Origin: Mesoflavibacter profundi
GTDB lineage: Bacteria; Bacteroidota; Bacteroidia; Flavobacteriales; Flavobacteriaceae
Reading direction: 5' to 3'
Assembly: GCF_014764305.1 (NCBI RefSeq)
Contig: NZ_CP061703.1
Location: forward strand, 1,642,800-1,706,799
DNA: 64,000 nucleotides
Position 1 is the stretch's first letter, and every line of letters begins with the position of its first letter. Below, one piece after another: positions 56,235 to 64,000 of this stretch. Position numbers and translations under genes: made by a program. The notes under the pieces were generated by a model, which did no database searches, was not told the origin of the DNA, and worked only from the letters and a program-made list of their open reading frames with translations.

Positions 56235-57551
56235 ATGAAACAGATAGCATTAGTAGTATTGCTGTTTGTAGGTTTTACTGCATCGGCTCAAAAAAAATGG
56301 ACATTACAAGAATGTGTAGATCACGCGTTACAAAATAATATTACGATACTACAAGGTCAAAACACAATATTAAGTAACGAGCAAGACATAAAAGCCTCTA
56401 AAGGACAATTTTTACCAAGTGTTGGCGCAAACTTAGGGCATACCATTAGCTTAGGTAATAGAGAGTTGTTTCCAGGACAATTTGTAGATCGTACAGATAA
56501 TTCAACAAATGCGTCTATTAACGTAAGTCAAACTGTATTTAATGGATTTAGATTAACTAATCTATACAAACAATCACAGTTAAATTTAGAGACGTCGCAA
56601 CTAGAATTAAACCGTATTAAAGACGATATTTCTTTAAATGTGGTTAATGCATATTTAAACGTTTTATTTAATATTGAAAATCTTGAAATAGCACAAGCGC
56701 AATTAGAATTTACACAAAAACAATTAGATCAAGTTAAACAATTAGTAGACGCTGGCGTACAACCAAGTGCAAATATTTATGATGCGCAAGCAACATTAAG
56801 TAACGATGTGCAAAATGTAACAGTTGCCGAAAATAACTACCAATTAGCACTATTAACTTTATCGCAATTATTACAATTACCTTTTGAAGGTTTTGATGTA
56901 GAAGTAATAAATCTGGACGATCCTTCTGCCGAATTAATGTATGATAATGCAACTCCAATTGTAAGTTATGCACTTCAAAATAGAAATGAAATTAAAGTAG
57001 CTCAAAAAAACATTGAAAACTCTAAGTTAAATACAGAAATTTCAAAAAGCGGATTTTTACCTTCAGTTTCCTTTGGATATGGGTTTGGTTCAAATGTGTT
57101 TTATACCAACTTATACGATACAGAAGATTCTTTTTTCAATCAGTTAAATAACCAAAAAGGACATAGATTTACACTTAACGTAAACGTACCTATATTTTCG
57201 CAGTTTCAAAATAAAACTAATGTGGCTAAGGCAGAAATTCAAGAAAAAAATGCTTTGTTAAATTTAGAGCAAACAAAGTTGAATTTAGAGTCTAACGTGC
57301 AAAGAGCATTTACAGATGCAAAAGCAGCGTTTAGAGCATATGAAGCAGCAAAAGTTAGTTTAGAAGCACAAACAATTGCATTTCAAAATTCGCAAGAACG
57401 ATATAACATTGGAGCTATGAATGCTTTTGATTTAGAACAAACAAGATTGCGATTAGTCAATGCAGAATCATCTTTAATTAATGCTAAATACGATTTTATT
57501 TTTAAAACAAAAGTATTAGATTTCTACCTTGGAAAACCAATAACAGAATAA
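56235..57551 (+). CDS. TolC family outer-membrane channel
   Basis: A 438-residue outer-membrane efflux protein with a signal peptide (MKQIALVVLLFVGFTASAQ) and two OEP repeats with the long helices of the TolC tunnel. I chose ATG 56235, which gives the clean signal peptide; ATG 56214 overlaps the adaptor gene and adds seven residues (MITKTIK). It completes the tripartite exporter with the ABC and adaptor proteins. Confidence 0.94.
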   Translation: MKQIALVVLLFVGFTASAQKKWTLQECVDHALQNNITILQGQNTILSNEQDIKASKGQFLPSVGANLGHTISLGNRELFPGQFVDRTDNSTNASINVSQTVFNGFRLTNLYKQSQLNLETSQLELNRIKDDISLNVVNAYLNVLFNIENLEIAQAQLEFTQKQLDQVKQLVDAGVQPSANIYDAQATLSNDVQNVTVAENNYQLALLTLSQLLQLPFEGFDVEVINLDDPSAELMYDNATPIVSYALQNRNEIKVAQKNIENSKLNTEISKSGFLPSVSFGYGFGSNVFYTNLYDTEDSFFNQLNNQKGHRFTLNVNVPIFSQFQNKTNVAKAEIQEKNALLNLEQTKLNLESNVQRAFTDAKAAFRAYEAAKVSLEAQTIAFQNSQERYNIGAMNAFDLEQTRLRLVNAESSLINAKYDFIFKTKVLDFYLGKPITE

Positions 57552-57554
57552 ACA

Positions 57555-58226
57555 TTGGCATACATTTTAAATATAGAGACAGCAACCACAAACTGCTCGG
57601 TATCTGTCGCAAAAGACGGAAAAACTATAGCGTTAAAAGAAGACTACGATAATGGTTATAGTCATGCAGAAAAACTTCATGTATATATAGATGAAGTTTT
57701 AAAAGAGGTGCAAATTGAAAAACAACAATTAGATGCAATTGCAGTAAGTAAAGGACCAGGATCTTATACAGGATTGCGTATTGGCGTTTCGGCAGCAAAA
57801 GGATTGTGTTTTGCGTTAGACATTCCTCTTATTGCAGTATCTACATTAGAAGCTTTAGCGCATCAAGTAAAAGCAGAAAACGGATTGATAATACCTATGT
57901 TAGATGCAAGACGATTAGAAGTGTATTCAGAAATATTTAATTCAGATTATCAAGAAGTAAGAGCTATTGAAGCACAAGTTTTAGATGAAAATTCGTTCTC
58001 AGAATATTTAAAAGAACGTAAAGTCTATTTTATAGGAAATGGTGTAAAAAAGACAATGGATTTAATTACAAACAAAAACGCAGTTTTTATAGAAGAAAAG
58101 TTGCCTTCTGCAAATCAAATGAGTCTTTTGTCCTTTGAAGCGTACAAAAAAAGCAACATACAAGATGTTGCTTATTTTGAGCCTTTTTATTTAAAAGATT
58201 TTGTTGCTGTAAAATCTAAGAAATAA
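57555..58226 (+). CDS. tsaB: tRNA threonylcarbamoyladenosine biosynthesis protein TsaB
   Basis: A 223-residue ASKHA-fold protein starting MAYILNIETATTNCSVSVAKD, with the family's VSKGPGSYTGLRIGVSAAKG segment. TsaB works with TsaD and TsaE to install t6A at position 37 of ANN-decoding tRNAs; it is a noncatalytic partner. The start is TTG at 57555, only 3 bp after the exporter operon's last stop, so it may be read through from it. It faces the MscS gene with a 1-bp gap between stops. Confidence 0.95.
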   Translation: MAYILNIETATTNCSVSVAKDGKTIALKEDYDNGYSHAEKLHVYIDEVLKEVQIEKQQLDAIAVSKGPGSYTGLRIGVSAAKGLCFALDIPLIAVSTLEALAHQVKAENGLIIPMLDARRLEVYSEIFNSDYQEVRAIEAQVLDENSFSEYLKERKVYFIGNGVKKTMDLITNKNAVFIEEKLPSANQMSLLSFEAYKKSNIQDVAYFEPFYLKDFVAVKSKK

Positions 58227-58227
58227 A

Positions 58228-59040
58228 TTAGTTTTCCTGTTTTTGTATTTCTACGCTATGCGGATAAGGTATTTCTATTCCTGCAGCATCTAAAGCTTCT
58301 TTTGTGTTTTCCATAGTTTCAAAATATACAGCCCAATAATCTTCTGTTTTACACCAAGGTCTAACAGCAAAATTAACAGAACTGTCTGCTAATTCTAATA
58401 CATTAACAGTTGGAGCTGGTTCTTGTAAAACTTTAGGGTTATCGGTAATTACTTTCATTAAAACTTCTTTAGTCTTTTTAATGTCAGAGTCGTATCCAAC
58501 ACCAAAAACTAAGTCTACACGTCTTGTACCTTCTGTCGTGTAATTAACAATGTTTCCGTTAGATAAAGCGCCATTAGGAATAATAATTTCTTTATTTGAA
58601 AGACCGATAAGTTTCGTAGTAAAAATTTCTATTTCTTTAACTACTCCAATTTCTCCTTGAGCTTCAATCAAATCGCCAATCTTTATAGGTTTAAAAATCA
58701 TTAGTAAAACTCCACCAGCAAAATTCCCTAACGAGCCTTGTAACGCCATACCAATAGCTAATCCTGCAGCAGCTAAAATGGCTGCAAAAGAAGTTGTTTC
58801 TACACCTAATTTAGAAAGAATGGCTAAAATCAATAATATTTTTAAAGTCCATCCTAAAAAGTTTACAAGAAATTTTTTTAAGCTTTCGTCGTAAGCTCTT
58901 TTTTCCATAAATTTTTTAGTAGAACCAAGTAGTTTTTTTATAATCCAAGATCCTACAATCCAGATAATAATAGCGGCAATTATTCTTAAACCATAATCGG
59001 CTGCATATTTTATACCTGTGTCAATCCATTCTTCTTTCAT
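58228..59040 (-). CDS. Small-conductance mechanosensitive channel (MscS family)
   Basis: A 270-residue MscS of short, core type: three helices (about 15-35, 62-82 and 85-112), the pore helix with the glycine/alanine packing pattern (AAAGLAIGMALQGSLGNFAG) and the cytoplasmic beta and alpha/beta domains. It releases solutes under osmotic downshock. A putative minus-strand -7 element TAACTTTG lies at 59073-59080. Confidence 0.95.
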   Translation of the reverse strand: MKEEWIDTGIKYAADYGLRIIAAIIIWIVGSWIIKKLLGSTKKFMEKRAYDESLKKFLVNFLGWTLKILLILAILSKLGVETTSFAAILAAAGLAIGMALQGSLGNFAGGVLLMIFKPIKIGDLIEAQGEIGVVKEIEIFTTKLIGLSNKEIIIPNGALSNGNIVNYTTEGTRRVDLVFGVGYDSDIKKTKEVLMKVITDNPKVLQEPAPTVNVLELADSSVNFAVRPWCKTEDYWAVYFETMENTKEALDAAGIEIPYPHSVEIQKQEN

Positions 59041-59072
59041 AAATAAAATTTGTGTTAGTTTAAATAAAAAGT

Positions 59073-59080
59073 CAAAGTTA
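59073..59080 (-). promoter_or_regulatory. Putative -7 element of the MscS gene
   Basis: On the minus strand it reads TAACTTTG, matching TAnnTTTG, about 33 bp before the ATG at 59040. Confidence 0.4.
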
Positions 59081-59250
59081 GGAATTATACAATTTAAGCT
59101 GTTATAGTAATAGTTAATATAAGATTAAAATTAGACCAAATAGTCCAAAAGCGAATTTTATCGATGAAATAGTTAAATAATCAGATTTATTAGGTGAAAT
59201 TTTATCTAAATTGTACCTTCAACAAGGTTTTAACAAATTCTTTACAAGCA

Positions 59251-62200
59251 TGAAGAAACTTCTACTATCAATCTTTACTTTTTTAGTAACATTTTGCATA
59301 TATTCTCAAGATATAAATATGCAAAACGGGACATTTTCTCAATGTTCTGGAGTATTATACGATTCTGGTGGCGGATCGGCAAATTATGCTAATGACGAAA
59401 ATTTCGTCTTAACAATTTGTCCAGATGGACCGGATCAATTTATACAATTAGACTTTACTCTTTTTAGTACTCAATTAAACCTTGATATTTTAACAGTATA
59501 TGATGGTGATGATACTTCGGCTCCAGTAATTGGAACATTTTCTGGTGGTGGAGCAGCAAATAATCCTGGGACAATTTCTGCATCAACTACAAGTGCAACA
59601 GGATGTTTAACTTTAGAATTTGTTTCAGATGGATCCGGCAATACTTTAGGTTGGGCTGCAGATATTTCTTGTTTACAATCGTGTCAAGTTATTACACCAA
59701 CCATAGATTCTACAACGCCAGCAGCTAATGGAGCTGGAGTAGTAGAAATTCCGTTAGGCGGAACAGTAGATTTTGAAGGTAGCGCAATTTTTGAGGTTGA
59801 TGGTGCAGGAGCGACTTACAGTTGGAATTTTGGTGATGCTACAGTAGGCAGTGGGCAAAATGTAAGTCATACATATAATAATATTGGAACCTATACTGTA
59901 ACTTTTACAGTTACAGATACCAACCCAACAGGTTGTTCAGCTTTTTACCAAATAGATGTAGAAGTATTAAGTCCTTATATTGATGTAGATCAAACTACAT
60001 ATACCGTAGATCAATTAGTAACAGATGTTTTAATAGATAGTCCTTGTGCATCCGTTTCGAATATTAACTGGAGTACAGGTACAAATTTTGGTCAAGAAAA
60101 CGGGATTGGGTATTTCTCTGCATTACCAGGAGCATTTCCTTTTGAAGCAGGAATTGTATTAAATTCTGGTGATGCTATGGAAGCTGAAGGACCAGAAACA
60201 GGCACGCAAAGTAGTGGTGGTTGGCCAGGTGATGCAGACTTAGAAGCAGCTATACCAAGTTTAACAAATTCTAACGATGCATCTTTTATAGAGTTTGATT
60301 TTGTACCAATAGCAAACAGTATAAGTTTTGACTTCTTATTTGCTTCAGAAGAATACGGTACTTTTCAATGTAGTTTTACAGATGCATTTGCATTTTTGCT
60401 TACAGATTTATCTACAGGGATTACAACAAATTTAGCATTAGTACCTGGTACAACAGATGTGGTTTCAGTTTATACAGTTAGAGATAACACGTATAATAAT
60501 GGATGTAACTCAGTAAATCCTCAATATTTTGATTCCTATTATGGTGCAGGTGGATTACCTACTGTTAATGACCCAATAAACTTTAGAGGATATACAACAT
60601 CAATGACAGCATTTTCTGCAGTTACACCTAATAATAATTACAGAATTAAATTAGTTATTGCAGATGCTTTTGATACAGCTTATAATGCAGCAGTATTTTT
60701 AGGTGCAGGTACGTTTGATTTAGGAGGAGATTTAGGAGATGATGTAACTATTGCTGCAGGAACAGCTGTTTGTGCAGGTGGAGCGATAACTTTAGATACC
60801 GGTTTAACAACTGCTACTCACACTTGGTACTACGAAGGTGATGTAATTCCAGGTGAAACAGGTCCGGTGATTTCTGCAACTCAAGATGGTAATTATAGTG
60901 TAGATATTGTGTATTCTGCATCATGTCAAACTTCAGATTCAATTTATATTGAATTTATTCCTGGTCCAACTATAGAAAACACAATAGATTTAACTGTGTG
61001 TGATGTATTTGGTGGTCCAGAAACTTTTGATTTAACCTTAAATGATAGTGAAGCGATTGGTACTCAAGATCCAACAACAGTCACAGTTAGTTATTTTAAT
61101 TCTTTATCAGATGCTCAAAATGATATAAATGAAATAGCAAATCCTTCTGCGTACATTACTTCAGGAGCTTATCCTGAAACCATTTTCATTAGAATAGAAG
61201 ATAATGCTTCACAAACCTGTATAGATACATCTAGTTTCACTTTAGATATATTTTCTACTACCATCAATCCAGCGCCTGACATGGTGCAATGTGACGATAT
61301 GGATAATGATGGATTTATGCCATTTGATTTAGAGACTCAGACGCCATTAATATTAGGTACACAGCCGGCATCTAATTATGAAGTTACATATCATACTAGT
61401 TTTGCAGATGCAGATGGTGATGTAAACGCATTAATGAGTCCATATACTAATGTAACAAATCCAGAGCCAATATATGTAAGGATAGAAGTTATAGGAGATG
61501 CGAGTTGTTATAATGTAACCACAACACCATTATTTAATTTAATAGTAAATTTAAACGACGATTCCAGTTACACAGTAACACCAACATGCGATGGTGCTAC
61601 GGTAAGTAATGTATCAACACCAGGCGGTACTTTTAGTTCACCAACCGGAGCAACAATAGATCCGGTAACAGGACTGGTAACAGGCGCAGCATCAGGAGCG
61701 ACGCATAGTATAAGTTATACAACAACAGGCGCATGTCCAACCACCACCACCGTAGACTTTACAGTATTAGTTACAGACGATCCAAGTTTTACCTTACAAC
61801 CAACTTGTGATGGCGCTGTAGTAGATAGCGAAGCAACACCAGGAAGTTATGCCTTTAATCCAATACCAGGAGATGGAGCTACTATAGATACAGCAACAGG
61901 AACAATTTTAAATGCCACACCAGGAGCAACCTATACAGTAGAACACACAACTAACGGAGTTTGTCCAGCGAGTTCAACAGCAACCGTTACAGTGTATCCA
62001 TTAGAAGATGCTAGTTTTGTACCAACAGCGACGTGTGATGGTGCGACAGTAACAATAACAGGCGATACCGGTGGTACATTTGTATTAAATCCAGATCCAG
62101 GATCACCAATAACAATAGATTCAGTAACGGGAACAGTAACAGGTGGAACTTATGGTGATACCTATACAATAGAATATACTACAGGCGGACCATGTCCAGA

Positions 62201-64000
62201 AGTAAGTGCACAAAATGTAACAGTATTAGCGCAAGACGATCCAAGTTTTACAATGGTGCCAAACTGTGATGGAGGAACAGTAGATAGTGTAGCAATGCCA
62301 GGCGGAACCTATACGTTTAATCCACCAGCACCATCAGGAGATACAGTACAGATAGATGCAAGTACAGGAGCAGTGACTATGGCCACACCAGGTACAAGTT
62401 ATACGGTAGAGTATACAACAGCCACGCAATGTCCAGCAACCAGTACATTTGTATTAAATGTATTACCTGCAGATAATTCAAGTTTTAATTTAGACCCAAC
62501 CTGTGATGGTGCAACAGCGACAGTAACAGGATTATCAGGCGGAACATTTGTGTTAACCACAACAGGAGCGACAATAGATGCAGCAACCGGAACAGTAACA
62601 GGAGCTTTACCAGGTTCAGTACATACTGTAGAATATACAACAAACGGACCATGTCCAACAACAACAACTCAAAATGTAACAGTACATCCAGAGGTAATAG
62701 CAATAGATCCAACACCATTAGAAGTTTGTGATGATAACACACCAGATGGAATTACACAAATAGACTTAACATTAAAAGATACTGAAGTTACAGGCGGAGT
62801 AGCCTCATATGTTGCGAGTTATTATTTAACATTAACCGATGCAGAAACAGCAACAAATCCATTACCAATTCCGTATACAAATCTAACTAACCCACAATTA
62901 ATTTATGTAAGGGTAGAAGATGCAAATACAACGTGTTATGACACAACAACACTGGAATTACAGGTAGAGCAAGCACCAACCGCTTTTACCCCAACACCAT
63001 TAGAGTATTGTGATCCAGACAGTGATGGTTTTGGTGAGTTTATGTTAACAGATGCAGATGGGCAAATAACAGGAGGCGCAGCAGGATTGGTAGTAACCTA
63101 TCATGAGACGATGAGTGATGCAGAGAATAATGTAAATGCATTAACAAGTCCATATGATAATATAGTAGTAAACACACAAACTATTTATGTGCGTGTAGAG
63201 AGTCAAACTATAGTAACCGATTGTGCTAGCTACGTAGATTTACAATTAATAGTAAACCCAACACCTCAAATAGATATTACACCAACAGCATTAGAGGAGT
63301 GTGATGATGACACAGATGGGTTAGTAGCATTTGATTTAATACAATCTAATGATGAGATATTAAACTTATTGGATTCAGATTCTAGTAACGATATAAATCC
63401 ATCCGATGTGACCATAAGCTATTATCAAACACAAGCAGATGCACAAACACCATCAAATGCAATAGCAACACCATCAAACTACACCAACACAACACCAAAT
63501 ATGGAAACCATTTGGGTTCGTGTAGAGTATAATGCAACAGGATGTTATAAACTTACAGAGTTAGATCTAATTGTAAATCCATTGCCAGTATTGGTGCAAC
63601 CAGATCAATTAAATTTATGTGATTATAATAATCCAGGTGATGAGCAAGAAGCATTTACGTTGGAAGACGCAAATGCACAAATATTAAACGGTCAAACCGG
63701 AATTACCTTAACGTATTATGACACTCAGTTAGGTGCAGATACAGCAGATGCTACAGCACAAATATTTAGTCCATATACCAATGGACCAAATCCGCAAACG
63801 GTATATGTAAGAGCAGAAGATAATACTACAGGTTGTGTTAATACAATCACATTAGATTTAAGAGTTAATCCATTACCATCACCAGTAGCGCCATCGCCAT
63901 TAGTAGCATGTGATGAAGATAATGATGGGATTTATTCAGGATTTGATTTAGACAGTCAAACAGCAGGAATTATAAATAACGAGCCAAACATAGTTTTAAG
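59251..64000 (+). CDS. Giant secreted adhesin-like protein (CUB, PKD, choice-of-anchor L, tandem repeats); frameshifted at signal peptide, 3' cut by window
   Basis: One frame stays open from 59235 to the window end, over 1580 codons. In it I read a CUB-like domain (about 59330-59680), a PKD domain (about 59695-59965; YSWNFGDATVGSG), a choice-of-anchor L domain (about 59970-60720; FDFLFASEEYGTFQC) and two repeat families to the edge. ATG 59251 begins a typical signal peptide (MKKLLLSIFTF) but in another frame, meeting TAG at 59284-59286. One more T in the ACTTTTTAG run would join it to LVTFCIYSQDINM and give a normal signal peptide. The first ATG in the long frame, 59319, lacks a signal peptide. 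So this is a pseudogene, a phase-off allele or a sequencing error. A C-terminal T9SS sorting domain is expected beyond the window. Confidence 0.8.
60990..61560 (+). repeat. Two copies of the second adhesin repeat family
   Basis: Two units of about 95 residues, each with a CDxxxxDGxxxFDL-like start (near 60998 and 61288), a YxxSxxDA middle and a I(F/Y)(I/V)R(I/V)E end. The same family returns after 62700. Confidence 0.7.
61581..62700 (+). repeat. Five tandem repeats of the first adhesin family
   Basis: Five units start near 61581, 61800, 62028, 62259 and 62496, with spacing of 73-79 codons. Each opens with (P/A)xCDGA-type residues and ends with TYTVEYTTxGxCP or similar. GGC, GCG and ACC codons look more frequent here than in neighbouring genes. 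Confidence 0.75.
62727..64000 (+). repeat. Five further copies of the second adhesin repeat family
   Basis: Units with VCDDNTPDG, YCDPDSDG, ECDDDTDG, LCDYNNPGD and ACDEDNDG starts, near 62727, 63009, 63299, 63617 and 63908, spaced about 95-106 codons. Each has a YVRVE- or YVRAE-like end, and the last is cut by the window. Confidence 0.75.

Noticed and set aside
61581-62700. Tandem repeats considered as a possible CRISPR or satellite array
   Set aside because: The units are 219-237 bp, coding in one frame and variable in sequence, so they are protein repeats.

Overview
This is a low-GC window from a marine-type member of the Bacteroidota, most likely family Flavobacteriaceae. The evidence is the SprA translocon of the type IX secretion system (T9SS), a T9SS C-terminal sorting domain, a RemB-like gliding protein, an alternative complex III (act) operon joined to cytochrome c oxidase, and repeated matches to the Bacteroidota -7 promoter element TAnnTTTG. 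I cannot name the genus. Most of the window is core genome. The accessory-looking parts are the surface-protein genes at both ends.

Layout. 30-3972 (minus): two secreted repeat proteins, one with LRR-like and thrombospondin type 3 repeats, one with five beta-sandwich-like repeats and a T9SS sorting domain. 4210-9728: metallophosphoesterase, a thioredoxin-fold protein without its CxxC, polysaccharide deacetylase and a large DUF2723 membrane glycosyltransferase. 9880-9952: tRNA-Gln with its own promoter and terminator. 10004-10828: universal stress protein. 10988-15510: rimP-nusA-infB behind a leader hairpin. 15584-15982: SPOR protein. 16195-27842: one long respiratory operon, actA-B-C-D-E-F then coxB-coxA. 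27911-34223: ruvB, cytochrome P450, queG, malic enzyme, ruvA. 34230-42275: sprA, gcvH and a VanZ-like gene. 42333-46212: two TonB-like proteins and a RemB-like barrel protein. 46333-51818: heme A and copper-centre assembly genes and the remaining oxidase subunits (ctaB, two subunit III-like genes, subunit IV, SCO and a SCO-like neighbour, a DUF420/CtaM-like gene and a 73-residue CxxC protein). 51916-57551: an ABC-MFP-TolC tripartite exporter. 57555-59040: tsaB and an MscS channel. 59251 to the right edge: a very large secreted adhesin-like protein, cut by the window.

How they work together. The act-cox operon encodes a quinol-oxidising complex III analogue coupled to an aa3-type oxidase, and the second cluster about 18 kb downstream supplies the missing oxidase subunits, heme and copper delivery. 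SprA is the outer-membrane pore through which the T9SS-tagged protein at 1789-3972, and probably the adhesin at the right edge, would be exported.

The most noteworthy observations are: (1) the right-edge adhesin has its ATG and signal peptide in one frame and the rest of the protein in another, separated by one missing T in a short T run; (2) three consecutive genes share a TonB C-terminal-like domain, and in the third it appears to be the N-terminal, periplasmic part of an outer-membrane barrel protein; (3) ActC carries a C-terminal helix-hairpin-helix-like module; (4) a terminator-like hairpin sits between the promoter and rimP. I saw no CRISPR array, insertion sequence, prophage or recognisable defence system.
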